The notes under the pieces are model-generated. The model made no database searches. It was not told the DNA's origin and saw only the letters and a program-made list of their open reading frames with translations. Made by a program: the position numbers and the translations under genes. This document shows, one piece after another, positions 54,883 through 61,960 of a DNA stretch of 64,000 bases. Origin of the DNA: Methylotenera_A sp049687015 (GTDB lineage: Bacteria > Pseudomonadota > Gammaproteobacteria > Burkholderiales > Methylophilaceae); NCBI GenBank assembly GCA_049687015.1, contig JBAVIP010000035.1, forward strand, positions 92,189-156,188, given 5' to 3'. How positions within the stretch are numbered: position 1 is the stretch's first letter; each line of letters opens with the position of its first letter.

Positions 54883-55257
54883 AACATTGCTACCCTGAAC
54901 TCGGTTAGGAAATGACACCTCCAATACGACACACTCAACATCGGTTTTGAATGGGCCGTGAATTTCACCAGGAGGTCGGCTGGCGTAATGGCCAGCATCT
55001 AGCCACAGGTCAAATGCTTGGTCGTAAAGTCGGCCGCTGACGATGAACACCTCCTCAGGGTAAGGGTGGCTTTTTCCTCCGAACTGGGTGGTATCCGCAC
55101 CAGCGTAAAAGCGAGTGAGTCGGGTGTATTCGCCAGTAATTGGGTCAATACTTAAGGTTAGTTCTTCAACAGATCCTTCCAAACCAGCAATGGGTGTCCA
55201 TTTCTCGCGGCTTTCTGCGGCTAGTGTGTTCCAATAAGTCACGGTTGATTTTGTCAT
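54877..55257 (-). CDS. Cupin-domain protein (ChrR-like, cassette gene)
   Basis: A 126-residue single-domain cupin. The metal-site regions are visible as GKSHPYPEEVFIVSG and GHYASRPPGEIHGPF, giving the usual His and Glu ligands of a ChrR-cupin-like fold. The reaction, if any, is unknown. It starts 25 bases after the core without a convincing ribosome binding site, and its stop lies within attC 1. Confidence 0.78.
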   Translation of the reverse strand: MTKSTVTYWNTLAAESREKWTPIAGLEGSVEELTLSIDPITGEYTRLTRFYAGADTTQFGGKSHPYPEEVFIVSGRLYDQAFDLWLDAGHYASRPPGEIHGPFKTDVECVVLEVSFPNRVQGSNVA

Positions 55258-55282
55258 AGCTGCTTCGATAGTATTTTATGTT

Positions 55283-55340
55283 GCCTAACGTTTGAATTAA
55301 GGGACGCCATTAGGCGTCCCACTTGAATGATGGGTTAGGC
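55283..55340 (-). repeat. attC 2 (58 bp)
   Basis: R'' GCCTAAC, R' GTTAGGC; inner stem GGGACGCC/GGCGTCCC. R'' is the exact complement of the core opening its cassette. Confidence 0.95.
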
Positions 55341-55349
55341 GTTTCCGGC

Positions 55350-55706
55350 TCATTGATCCGACCAAACCGCCAGTTCATTCGATGTGGGGTCTGTGAAATG
55401 AAAGCGCCGACCACCTGGAAAAGAGAATATCTCCTTGGTTACCTTCCCGCCCGCAGCGAGCACTTTGGCTCGAGCAAGATTCAAGTCTTCACTGTAGATG
55501 ACCACCAGAGGCTTAGCGGGTCGGTGCTCTGGATCAGCATTGAACCCACTACCCAGCCCGCTGCTCGTTGTATCGGCGTAGACATCCCCCCAGTCCTTGA
55601 ACGACCAGCCAAACACCTCGCCATAGAAGGCTTTTGCGGAGGCAACCTCTTTAATGCTTCGAGCAGGGAACTCGACGAAGTCAATCGTGTTGGACTGCTT
55701 GCTCAT
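55350..55706 (-). CDS. VOC-family (glyoxalase/bleomycin-resistance fold) protein
   Basis: A 118-residue vicinal-oxygen-chelate protein: IDFVEFPARSIKEVASAKAFYGEVFGW opens the first beta-alpha-beta-beta-beta unit (written here only as a region, about residues 7-33), and FHFTDPTSNELAVW closes the second. It may bind a metal and a small electrophile, or an antibiotic, but the substrate is unknown. The ATG at 55706 has GAAAGGAAAG just upstream and is preferred to a Met 15 codons earlier. Confidence 0.8.
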   Translation of the reverse strand: MSKQSNTIDFVEFPARSIKEVASAKAFYGEVFGWSFKDWGDVYADTTSSGLGSGFNADPEHRPAKPLVVIYSEDLNLARAKVLAAGGKVTKEIFSFPGGRRFHFTDPTSNELAVWSDQ

Positions 55707-55735
55707 GCTCGTTCTTTCCTTTCGATGGATGAAGC

Positions 55736-55795
55736 GCCTAACGTTTGACATAAGGGGCGCGCTTTAGCGCGTCCCGCTTGATGGATGGGTTGGGC
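55736..55795 (-). repeat. attC 3 (60 bp)
   Basis: R'' GCCCAAC, R' GTTAGGC; inner stem GGGGCGCGC/GCGCGTCCC. The unusual R'' is matched exactly by the unusual core GTTGGGC of attC 4. Confidence 0.95.
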
Positions 55796-55800
55796 ATTGC

Positions 55801-56112
55801 TTATTTTTTACAGGCAATAATCATTGAGCGTTCGCTTGTTTTTACAGACGATCCGCTAACGCTACCGCTCCCTTTATAAGCGCTACCTGCAAGTGAAGCA
55901 AACGAAGCATCTTCACCAGTGCGGTCTAAAATATCATAACCAGCGCCCTTGCATGCTTCGCCTGCAGCGTTAAAGCATTTATCCCATCCGCGAGCAGTGC
56001 CACTGCAATTTAAGGAATAAGCTTTACGACCATCTGGGGCGTATGTTTCTCTCACGGTAGCGCAAGAGCTAAGTAGTGCAGAAGCTAATAAAGTGATTAG
56101 TAAGCGGTTCAT
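55801..56112 (-). CDS. Small lipoprotein of unknown function (cassette gene)
   Basis: A 103-residue protein with a signal peptide and lipobox LLSSC, then a short domain with four further cysteines (LNCSGTARGWDKCFNAAGEAC, and a last one in ACKK). I do not recognise a family with a known role. A good ribosome binding site (AAGGGAAA) precedes the start, which is 38 bases after the core, so this cassette carries its own translation signal. Confidence 0.7.
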   Translation of the reverse strand: MNRLLITLLASALLSSCATVRETYAPDGRKAYSLNCSGTARGWDKCFNAAGEACKGAGYDILDRTGEDASFASLAGSAYKGSGSVSGSSVKTSERSMIIACKK

Positions 56113-56150
56113 TCGATATTTCCCTTAGGTGAAAATGCTGGACTTAAAAT

Positions 56151-56216
56151 GCCCAACGTTTGAGTTGTGGGGCGGCGCAGCGAAGCGGAGCGTCCCACAC
56201 GAGCGATTCGTTAGGG
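56151..56216 (-). repeat. attC 4 (66 bp)
   Basis: R'' CCCTAAC, R' GTTGGGC; the inner region (GGGCGGCGCAGCGAAGCGGAG) is unlike its neighbours. The stop of the upstream gene lies in R''. R'' matches the core of attC 5. Confidence 0.9.
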
Positions 56217-56561
56217 TTTATTTGCAACATCTTCAAGATAGCCAATAAGTCGGTCACGAAGCACTAGTATATTATTTGCTATTTTAGTACCAGTTTTTTT
56301 ATGCATTCCATGTAATGTATTAGATATTGAGCCAATATATATTTCACCATCCTCATCGTGAGCTGGTCCTTTTCTAGTTAGTTGCTTTTCAATATCTCTC
56401 CAGAATGGTTTCAGAGAACTAGGAAAATCATTTTCATTGATCACATGGAGATGATCTGTAAAAGCATCCTTTAAACGAGTTTTAATATCACCAGGCCCGG
56501 TTGCCATATCGATTATCGCAAGCTCAAGTTTCTGTAGTGCATATCCGGCATTACCATCCAT
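56211..56561 (-). CDS. Unknown cytosolic protein (cassette gene)
   Basis: A 116-residue, mostly helical protein that I cannot place in a family. Conserved-looking stretches are LHVINENDFPSSLKPFWRDI and GEIYIGSISNTLHGMHKKTG. There is no signal peptide or membrane segment. It starts 6 bases after the core site with no separate ribosome binding site and ends in R'' of attC 4. AT-rich relative to the next cassette. Confidence 0.62.
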   Translation of the reverse strand: MDGNAGYALQKLELAIIDMATGPGDIKTRLKDAFTDHLHVINENDFPSSLKPFWRDIEKQLTRKGPAHDEDGEIYIGSISNTLHGMHKKTGTKIANNILVLRDRLIGYLEDVANKP

Positions 56562-56567
56562 AACTAA

Positions 56568-56645
56568 CCCTAACGTTTGAGCTCACCTGCGGGCGCCAGA
56601 CGGCGCAGCCGGCTGGCGAACGTCAGGTGGAGCGAAGGGTTAGGC
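56568..56645 (-). repeat. attC 5 (78 bp)
   Basis: R'' GCCTAAC, R' GTTAGGG; longer, GC-rich inner part (CACCTGCGGGCGCC ... GGCGAACGTCAGGTGG) different from the common type. The DUF6714 stop lies in R''. R'' matches the core of attC 6. Confidence 0.88.
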
Positions 56646-57086
56646 CGCACTGCGGGTAGCCCAGGTGCGCTCAACTTCGGCAAGACGCTCAACATTCACT
56701 GGGTCGTCCACGCCCCATGGATTGATGGTGACAAAGAGCCTTGCCGCACGGAGCAGCGATTGCGCTTGACCCTGCGTGAAGTGCTCCATTGGCGGTTCGT
56801 CCGCAAGGTTGATGAGGATGATGCCCGCGACGTCGCCATCCGGCTTGTGAAGTGCCGCTCGGACCCACGCTGGAAGGTAGGCGTTGTAGGCGTCCGGAGA
56901 AAGGAGAGGCAGTGAACCCGAGAACTGCTCAGCGAACGCATCTGATACTTGAGACCAAGTCAGTGGACCGAGATACTGTCGAATCGCGGCGCACTCCTCG
57001 CATTCGTGGGGCGTGATCACACCACCGACAAGGCGCTGCGGGAAGTGGCGCTCGAGTTCCGCTTCGACGTGCGACAAGTTGTCCAT
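56640..57086 (-). CDS. DUF6714-like protein (cassette gene)
   Basis: A 148-residue protein that resembles DUF6714: HECEECAAIRQYLGPLTWSQ and LPLLSPDAYNAYLPAWVRAAL are the recognisable parts. Function unknown. It is much GC-richer than the host genes and its attC is of a different type, so it probably came from a high-GC donor. The start lies 5 bases after the core and the stop in R''. Confidence 0.65.
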   Translation of the reverse strand: MDNLSHVEAELERHFPQRLVGGVITPHECEECAAIRQYLGPLTWSQVSDAFAEQFSGSLPLLSPDAYNAYLPAWVRAALHKPDGDVAGIILINLADEPPMEHFTQGQAQSLLRAARLFVTINPWGVDDPVNVERLAEVERTWATRSAA

Positions 57087-57091
57087 GTGCG

Positions 57092-57151
57092 GCCTAACGT
57101 TTGAGTTAAGGGGCTGGCGTTAGCCAGTCCCACTTGAATGATGGGTTAGGT
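57092..57151 (-). repeat. attC 6 (60 bp)
   Basis: R'' ACCTAAC, R' GTTAGGC; inner stem GGGGCTGGC/GCCAGTCCC around GTTA. R'' matches the core of attC 7. Confidence 0.95.
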
Positions 57152-57442
57152 TTAAACATTTTTTGATTTTCTCCACGCCTCAAACTTTGCGTTTAACTCT
57201 GCAACTGCACACCACTGAAAAAGCCCGACAACACTTACAAGAAAGATTCCAAATAATGAGCCATTGGCTGAAATATGCCAAGTAAGAAACGATAGCGGCA
57301 ACCCTGATACAGAAAGCCAGAACCATGCGCCTAAGCCAAACTCCCCATGATTAGTGAAGAGTTCGCCATACAGCGCAACCAAAACCCAAAAACATATCCA
57401 TGCACCGTAATACTTTGCTACTTTTTTTGTAATAGGCTGCAT
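57152..57442 (-). CDS. Three-helix membrane protein of unknown function (cassette gene)
   Basis: A 96-residue hydrophobic protein with about three transmembrane segments (about residues 12-28, 38-55, 63-80) and a charged C-terminus. No family recognised. The start is 6 bases after the core site, without its own ribosome binding site; the stop abuts R'' of attC 6. Confidence 0.62.
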   Translation of the reverse strand: MQPITKKVAKYYGAWICFWVLVALYGELFTNHGEFGLGAWFWLSVSGLPLSFLTWHISANGSLFGIFLVSVVGLFQWCAVAELNAKFEAWRKSKNV

Positions 57443-57448
57443 TAAGAA

Positions 57449-57517
57449 ACCTAACGTCTGACATAACCGGCTGGCGCGGTTTTATCGCGCCAGTCCGTGT
57501 TGATGGATGGGTTAGAG
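57449..57517 (-). repeat. attC 7 (69 bp)
   Basis: R'' CTCTAAC, R' GTTAGGT; inner stem CTGGCGCG/CGCGCCAG around GTTTTAT. R'' matches the core of attC 8. Confidence 0.92.
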
Positions 57518-57523
57518 AATGCA

Positions 57524-58033
57524 CTATTCATTTGACGGCTTACCCTCTATGTTTAATAGATACTTAGAAATTAAACGAGACTTAAACGTGAGAATTACTG
57601 CAACGATAAATTCAATAACAAGTGGTGCAATTTTCATAAAATGGAACTGCTCATAATCCAAAGTTGATTGATGTTGGCGTGAAATAATAATAAGTAGCGG
57701 TAGGTAATATGCAAGAGCAGGTAAAAGCTTGACTATGAAAAGCCATAAAGAAAATATTACACAAGCCACATGCACAGCTTCTTGAGCGGGAATGCTAAGG
57801 GTATTTTCGTCTTTTGTTTTTGGGATAAGTTTATGCGCCACTACCATGGGAAAAAACCATAACAGCACTGATAAAACTATAACAAAACCCACTATTGGAT
57901 ATTGCAACGGAATAGGCTCCGCTCCTGGCTGATTGCTTAGAGCGCTAATATAGCCATTGATTTGAAATGCAAAAATAAATAACCAAATTGAAAATAGGCG
58001 AACAGCTAAACCAACGATTTGTTGTGGAGTCAT
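57524..58033 (-). CDS. Four-helix membrane protein of unknown function (cassette gene)
   Basis: A 169-residue protein with about four transmembrane segments. I do not recognise a family. The ATG at 58033 (MTPQQIVGLAVRLFS) is preferred because a longer frame runs back through attC 8. It lies 6 bases after the core site. AT-rich. It might share a topology with small membrane proteins common in cassettes, but function is unknown. Confidence 0.65.
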   Translation of the reverse strand: MTPQQIVGLAVRLFSIWLFIFAFQINGYISALSNQPGAEPIPLQYPIVGFVIVLSVLLWFFPMVVAHKLIPKTKDENTLSIPAQEAVHVACVIFSLWLFIVKLLPALAYYLPLLIIISRQHQSTLDYEQFHFMKIAPLVIEFIVAVILTFKSRLISKYLLNIEGKPSNE

Positions 58034-58039
58034 ATTTTT

Positions 58040-58103
58040 CTCTAACGTGTAATTTTGGGGCTGCGCGGCTTTTGCGCAGTCCCGCAACAATGGAGGGTTC
58101 GAC
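58040..58103 (-). repeat. attC 8 (64 bp, divergent)
   Basis: R'' GTCGAAC, R' GTTAGAG; inner stem GGGGCTGCGC/GCGCAGTCCC around GGCTTTT. The rare R'' is matched exactly by the core GTTCGAC of attC 9. Confidence 0.88.
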
Positions 58104-58133
58104 CCCTTCTGTCAACGAAGAAAGGAATTACAA

Positions 58134-58298
58134 ATGAAAGCGTTTTTAGCACTGATGGCATTGATCTCAATCGTTCCAGTTTCAATAATGACGATGATGT
58201 GGGGATGGGGTTTAGAGGCTCATAATTGGGGATGGATTTCGTTCGGCTATCTCTGGATGTTGGTGCAGACATTGGTTGGCGCTGCGTTAAAAGAGTAG
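58134..58298 (+). CDS. 54-residue membrane peptide encoded against the array direction
   Basis: A small gene on the plus strand: AAAGGAATTACAA then ATG at 58134, stop at 58298, three bases before the core of attC 9. The peptide is hydrophobic (MKAFLALMALISIVPVSIM) followed by a Trp-rich stretch (MWGWGLEAHNWGWISFGYLW) and ends in ALKE. The competing minus-strand frame (58042-58272) has no ribosome binding site and a composition unlike a protein. Because it faces away from the array promoter, it would need its own promoter. Family unknown. Confidence 0.65.
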   Translation: MKAFLALMALISIVPVSIMTMMWGWGLEAHNWGWISFGYLWMLVQTLVGAALKE

Positions 58299-58300
58299 GG

Positions 58301-58360
58301 GTCGAACGTTTGAGTTAAGGGGCGCGCTTTAGCGCGTCCCGCTTGAATGAGGGGTTAGGG
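58301..58360 (-). repeat. attC 9 (60 bp)
   Basis: R'' CCCTAAC, R' GTTCGAC; inner stem GGGGCGCGC/GCGCGTCCC. Stop of the DUF6228-like gene in R''. R'' matches the core of attC 10. Confidence 0.95.
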
Positions 58361-58732
58361 TAAATGTGTAGCAATTTCATTAGCCATTCTCTCCAATTGA
58401 CCAGCCTCAAAAATTATAACCGTCTCAAAGCTTGACTCGTAATCGGTTAATTTAACTTTTAATTTGGTGTGACCTATCGAGTCAGAGCGAGCAGAAAGGA
58501 TAACTGAACTTTCTAAATCACTCCAAACCTTTTCACCGCTCCAACCCCGCCAATCGGTAGCCATAGACTTAAAAAGTTGTGCTGGCGAGCCATTGAAGTA
58601 AGTTGAAGAAAGTATTTTTGCTGAGCCAAAAGGTGTTTTTACTTCAAAATAAAATTCAGTGCCATCACTGCTGCTACCAATAGCAGAAAAGCTAATTGTT
58701 GCTCCATTATCTGATGACTTAAACTCCACCAT
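58355..58732 (-). CDS. DUF6228-like protein (cassette gene)
   Basis: A 125-residue protein that resembles DUF6228: DWRGWSGEKVWSDLESSV, then IGHTKLKVKL, then FEAGQLERMA match that family's pattern as I remember it. Function unknown. No signal peptide. The start is 9 bases after the core; the stop lies in R'' of attC 9. AT-rich like the host. Confidence 0.68.
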   Translation of the reverse strand: MVEFKSSDNGATISFSAIGSSSDGTEFYFEVKTPFGSAKILSSTYFNGSPAQLFKSMATDWRGWSGEKVWSDLESSVILSARSDSIGHTKLKVKLTDYESSFETVIIFEAGQLERMANEIATHLP

Positions 58733-58741
58733 GCTTTTGAA

Positions 58742-58799
58742 CCCTAACGTTTGAGTTAAGGGGCGCCGTTAGGCGTCCCGCTTGAATGATGGGTTAGCC
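58742..58799 (-). repeat. attC 10 (58 bp)
   Basis: R'' GGCTAAC, R' GTTAGGG; inner stem GGGGCGCC/GGCGTCCC. YcxB stop in R''. R'' matches the core of attC 11. Confidence 0.95.
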
Positions 58800-59285
58800 A
58801 ATTTTACCCCCTGCATAATTTATACGCTCGATAATGAAAGCTTGAATATCAGGCGAAAGATTGGCAACGGGCAAAGTAGAAAATTGGGACTTAGAAAAGA
58901 AAAATAACCAATATTCAGGGAATTGCCAAACCTCGGTAACCGAAGACCAAGGAAGTGTGGCTGAGCCAGCCCCAGAGGCAAGTGAAAAAGAGTCTTTTGT
59001 TAGAGTGAATGTGGCTTGAGGGCTACCCATTGCCTTAAACTTTTGAATTGAGCTTCGATAATGTATTAAATACAAAGCCACAATAAAGGTGATGGAGAAA
59101 AATAAGATTGTTGCATAGATACCCATTAACCAGGATTTATCTCCAACGCTATAACCGTAAACAAGACCAAAAGTTACTAAAGCAACAGCAAGTAAGTATT
59201 TGGCGCCTACAACGCGCCACCAAAAGCTTAGAACAGCTTTTTTAATTAGTGATTCGTTGTAGATTAGTGTGGTTTGAAGTGACAT
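58794..59285 (-). CDS. YcxB-like membrane protein (cassette gene)
   Basis: A 163-residue protein with two transmembrane helices (about residues 30-46 and 56-74) followed by a cytosolic YcxB-like domain with LPWSSVTEVWQFPEYWLFFFSK, the family's hallmark. Function unknown. The ATG abuts the core site with no base between them (GTTAGCC-ATG), leaving no room for a separate ribosome binding site. The stop lies in R'' of attC 10. Confidence 0.78.
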   Translation of the reverse strand: MSLQTTLIYNESLIKKAVLSFWWRVVGAKYLLAVALVTFGLVYGYSVGDKSWLMGIYATILFFSITFIVALYLIHYRSSIQKFKAMGSPQATFTLTKDSFSLASGAGSATLPWSSVTEVWQFPEYWLFFFSKSQFSTLPVANLSPDIQAFIIERINYAGGKIG

Positions 59286-59354
59286 GGCTAACGTTTGAAT
59301 TCACCGGACTTGCGCAGCTCTATGCGCAAGGTCCGGTGGAATGATGGGTTTGGC
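59286..59354 (-). repeat. attC 11 (69 bp)
   Basis: R'' GCCAAAC, R' GTTAGCC; inner stem CACCGGACTTGCGCA/TGCGCAAGGTCCGGTG. R'' differs by one base from the complement of the next core. Confidence 0.9.
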
Positions 59355-59355
59355 C

Positions 59356-60012
59356 TCATTGCAATACCGCCGCCTCGACAAATCTGCGGGTGCCCTTTGC
59401 ATCGGTCGCGACGAGTAGCAGGCGAGGGTTCTCGGGTGGAGTTGGGAGCAAGGCCAATTGGGGACGAAGGTGCTCTTTCAGATTTTCAATCTCAACCTTT
59501 CGATCCTCTGGAAAAGTCGTTTCGCCCGCTACCACCCACAAGTCTCGACCGTCCGGCAAGCGCTCCAGAACAACAGTCGTTGTCCAGCCTGCGGATGCCA
59601 ATGCTTCGACGGGACGAGGTTCCGCACGGGTCAAGAACACAGCTATTTCGACCGATGAGCCGGTTTTTGCTGGTATCCAAATGGTTCCCTTGTCTTTGTG
59701 CTTCGCCCAACGCGAACACCTTAGCTCTGATGCAGGAATGATGATTCCGAATGGGAACTCGTACTGGCTCTCGGGATTGATTGTCCAAGTATCAAGAAAC
59801 GAAGGCGGAGTTCCAGTTGACCGCCAGAATTGCTGATCCGGTGCGCGGATGTGACATCTTCCGCTTTGGTGAATGCTTGCTTTCAAATATCCGCCGAGGG
59901 TTCTTCCAGCAAGGTACACATCGCTTGCATCGGACTTCCACATTACGACCCACTCCGATGATCGAAGGCCGGATGGGTCACCAACACCAAAGCGAGCGGA
60001 GCGTGTCGTCAT
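59356..60012 (-). CDS. Unknown 218-residue protein (cassette gene)
   Basis: The longest protein in the array. I recognise no family. The N-terminal half is rich in aromatic and charged residues (SSEWVVMWKSDASDVYLAG), the C-terminal half ends in LLLVATDAKGTRRFVEA. No signal peptide or membrane segment. GC-rich compared with neighbours, with long antisense frames that come from the GC bias and are not genes. The start is 9 bases after the core of attC 12. Confidence 0.65.
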   Translation of the reverse strand: MTTRSARFGVGDPSGLRSSEWVVMWKSDASDVYLAGRTLGGYLKASIHQSGRCHIRAPDQQFWRSTGTPPSFLDTWTINPESQYEFPFGIIIPASELRCSRWAKHKDKGTIWIPAKTGSSVEIAVFLTRAEPRPVEALASAGWTTTVVLERLPDGRDLWVVAGETTFPEDRKVEIENLKEHLRPQLALLPTPPENPRLLLVATDAKGTRRFVEAAVLQ

Positions 60013-60021
60013 TCCGTTGAG

Positions 60022-60099
60022 GCCGAACGTGGAGCTAACCGGCGCCCGGAAGCAAGCGAAGCTTGCTGGAGGGCGTCCGTGTTGAGCGCAGGGTTATGC
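60022..60099 (-). repeat. attC 12 (78 bp, divergent)
   Basis: R'' GCATAAC, R' GTTCGGC; GC-rich inner stem (CGCCCGGAAGCAAGC/GCTTGCTGGAGGGCG). R'' is matched exactly by the core GTTATGC of attC 13. Confidence 0.88.
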
Positions 60100-60537
60100 C
60101 ACATTTTTCGGGAACAGGCCGGGCCAGCCTTTAGTGGGTTTGGGGTCATGAATGAACTGTGCTTTTTGTTTCAGAAAACACTGCGTTGTTAAGTTGCTGA
60201 AGTCTCCATGATTCCGTGGGTGCTCAACGAAGGAAACGACTTTGTTGTCTTGCACAAAGAGAAGCACGGAAATTCCTTCGTTGGTTTGAATGGAGGTTTT
60301 TGTTTCTGCGCTCCATTCGAACCCCAGTGTTTTTTTAGCGATGTCGTTGTTTGAATATGGCCCAAGGACACAAACCTTTTCCCAGTTTCCCGGCACGGCG
60401 GTAAACAGGTTGACAGAGGTGCCTTTGCTCTCGGCGAACTGACGAGCGATAGACGACGATGCATCAGTGGCTGTGCATCCAGCGGCGGCCAGCGATATAC
60501 ACGATGCGAGAAAGAGTCGGCTACACATATGGGGCAT
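60094..60537 (-). CDS. Small lipoprotein of unknown function (cassette gene)
   Basis: A protein of 147 residues (or 144 from the Met at 60528) with signal peptide and lipobox LAAAGC. Two later cysteines (VCVLGP and TQCFLK) may pair. Family unknown. The first ATG lies inside the core site itself (GTTATGC), so the core's ATG could be used as the start; the second ATG, three codons later, gives an equally good signal peptide. The stop lies in R'' of attC 12. Confidence 0.68.
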   Translation of the reverse strand: MPHMCSRLFLASCISLAAAGCTATDASSSIARQFAESKGTSVNLFTAVPGNWEKVCVLGPYSNNDIAKKTLGFEWSAETKTSIQTNEGISVLLFVQDNKVVSFVEHPRNHGDFSNLTTQCFLKQKAQFIHDPKPTKGWPGLFPKNVA

Positions 60538-60593
60538 AACGTTTGAATTAAGGGGCTGGCTTTAGCCAGTCCCGCTTGAATGATGGGTTAGCC
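60534..60593 (-). repeat. attC 13 (60 bp)
   Basis: R'' GGCTAAC, R' GTTATGC; inner stem GGGGCTGGC-TTTA-GCCAGTCCC, the most common type here. R'' matches the core of attC 14. Confidence 0.96.
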
Positions 60594-60980
60594 CGCATAA
60601 TTTTCTACGAAGTGAGCCTCACTAGTAAATTTACAAGACACTGACGATGCCGAAATAGATAGCACCGCACCCGAAACAAAAACTAACTCAGCCTCAACTT
60701 TGCCAGAAACTAGCAAAGGTAGGGGAATGAGAGAATGCTTTTTGCCACCTAGCGTTAGAAAACCATCAGACAACTTGCCAACAAAGGGAAGTGAAGATTT
60801 TGACCATGTGGCTGAAGTGAATGTAAGTTCAGCTTGCTGCGTATAACCCGCCCCTGCATCAATGCCAGGCTGACCCACTGAGCGATGAACATAAGCAGAA
60901 GAAAAAACAATACGGAATACGTCGCTAGCACCTTCGGCTAGCTGTACTTCTGAATCGTGAAATTCTATAGCTTCATTCAT
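60588..60980 (-). CDS. Unknown beta-rich protein (cassette gene)
   Basis: A 130-residue protein predicted to be mostly beta strand, with EFHDSEVQLAEG at the start and YVHRSVGQPGIDAGAGYTQQ in the middle. I recall similar EFHDS-beginning proteins as cassette genes elsewhere but cannot name a family. No signal peptide. The start is 5 bases after the core; the stop lies in R'' of attC 13. Confidence 0.62.
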   Translation of the reverse strand: MNEAIEFHDSEVQLAEGASDVFRIVFSSAYVHRSVGQPGIDAGAGYTQQAELTFTSATWSKSSLPFVGKLSDGFLTLGGKKHSLIPLPLLVSGKVEAELVFVSGAVLSISASSVSCKFTSEAHFVENYAG

Positions 60981-60985
60981 TTGAG

Positions 60986-61043
60986 GGCTAACGTTTGAAT
61001 TAAGGGGCGCCGTTAGGCGTCCCGCTTGAATGAGGGGTTAGGC
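60986..61043 (-). repeat. attC 14 (58 bp)
   Basis: R'' GCCTAAC, R' GTTAGCC; inner stem GGGGCGCC/GGCGTCCC. The upstream gene reads through it and stops inside. R'' matches the core of attC 15. Confidence 0.96.
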
Positions 61044-61497
61044 TATTATTGCAGTTGGTTTTAGCACACTCAATTTTAGCCTGAGATAACAATTCAGTAT
61101 TAGCTTTATAAATTCCTTCCCACTCAGGATACCAAAATTGCCCCTTGGATTGTTGAAAGTCAGGGGTTTGAAAGGGTGGTTCTTTCGCCCAAAGATTTCC
61201 AATTTTTACCAAAATGTAATTTTTTGCATTTATTGCCTCGGAGTTTAAAGTAGTGCCTTTGTGGCGAACTACTTTTGAAAGGTGAGAGTTGATACTTACG
61301 TCAATAAGGCTACGAAGTTCAGTATTGCGACCTTGCTTGAGATAAGAGGCGTATGCAAGTTCGTTTAGTAAGTTGGTAAGAGCATAGTCTCCAAATTCAT
61401 CCGATACTGGATAAAACTTATGGCGGGTAAAAAAACCAGCCGCAAAGCAAACTAAACAGAGACTTGCAATAACGAGGATACGAACCGTTAATTTCAT
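61000..61497 (-). CDS. Signal-anchored unknown protein reading into its attC (cassette gene)
   Basis: A 165-residue protein with an N-terminal signal peptide or anchor (about residues 5-25) and a hydrophilic periplasmic domain. Family unknown. The frame passes through R'' and ends inside attC 14, so the last 14 residues (SLTPHSSGTPNGAP) are encoded by the recombination site. The start is 4 bases after the core of attC 15. AT-rich. Confidence 0.66.
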   Translation of the reverse strand: MKLTVRILVIASLCLVCFAAGFFTRHKFYPVSDEFGDYALTNLLNELAYASYLKQGRNTELRSLIDVSINSHLSKVVRHKGTTLNSEAINAKNYILVKIGNLWAKEPPFQTPDFQQSKGQFWYPEWEGIYKANTELLSQAKIECAKTNCNNSLTPHSSGTPNGAP

Positions 61498-61501
61498 GGC
61501 A

Positions 61502-61559
61502 GCCTAACGTTTGAATTAAGGGGCGCCGTCAGGCGTCCCGCTTGAATGATGGGTTAGGC
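61502..61559 (-). repeat. attC 15 (58 bp)
   Basis: R'' GCCTAAC, R' GTTAGGC; inner stem GGGGCGCC/GGCGTCCC around GTCA. R'' matches the core of attC 16. Confidence 0.96.
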
Positions 61560-61563
61560 CACT

Positions 61564-61896
61564 TCATCGTAAATTGACCACTTTTTGATGTGGGCCACAG
61601 TATTTTTGGCTTGCTGAGCTTCGCTTAACAGTTTGAAAAATATTAATTTCAACATATTTTCCTTTAGCTCCAAGCCCACAATAGTAAGCGTTTGGAAGGC
61701 CATCAAGGGATACGAATATATAGTTGTCTCGCATTGAAAAATCATCTGGCCAGTCTGCGTGTTTCGCTGTAAAACTCTTCAAACTAGTAGATGTTTGTAA
61801 AAACCTTTCAATTGTATCGTAAGGCGAGGAACCCTGACATTGGGTTACATAATTTCCAATTCCTTCGCAATTGATAAATAGTGAAAACAGGGGCAT
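61564..61896 (-). CDS. Unknown cassette protein, probably frameshifted near its 3' end
   Basis: The uninterrupted frame gives 110 residues beginning MPLFSLFINCEGIGNYVTQC. After about residue 87 (GKYVEINIF) its residues look less like protein, whereas another frame continues with FKLLSEAQQAKNTVAHIKKW and stops in R'' of attC 15 at 61554, as most cassette genes here do. One extra T in a five-T run (complement of 61636-61640) would explain the switch. Restored, the product would be about 113 residues. Family unknown; the start is 4 bases after the core of attC 16. Confidence 0.55.
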   Translation of the reverse strand: MPLFSLFINCEGIGNYVTQCQGSSPYDTIERFLQTSTSLKSFTAKHADWPDDFSMRDNYIFVSLDGLPNAYYCGLGAKGKYVEINIFQTVKRSSASQKYCGPHQKVVNLR

Positions 61897-61900
61897 AGTG

Positions 61901-61960
61901 GCCTAACGTTTGAATTAAGGGGCTGGCTTTAGCCAGACCCGCTTGAATGATGGGTTAGGG
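61901..61960 (-). repeat. attC 16 (60 bp)
   Basis: R'' CCCTAAC, R' GTTAGGC; common stem with one change (GCCAGACCC). R'' matches the core of attC 17. Confidence 0.96.

Noticed and set aside
55323..55748. 141-codon plus-strand frame opposite the VOC gene
   Set aside because: Antisense to a clear VOC-fold protein; begins inside attC 2 with no ribosome binding site.
58042..58272. 76-codon minus-strand frame in the reverse-oriented cassette
   Set aside because: No ribosome binding site, runs into attC 8, and the product (many Ser, Pro, Arg) is unlike a folded protein; the plus-strand 54-codon gene is better supported.
59295..59836. Two plus-strand frames of 148 codons opposite the 218-residue gene
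   Set aside because: Overlapping antisense frames in a GC-rich cassette; the minus frame fits the cassette boundaries exactly and they do not.
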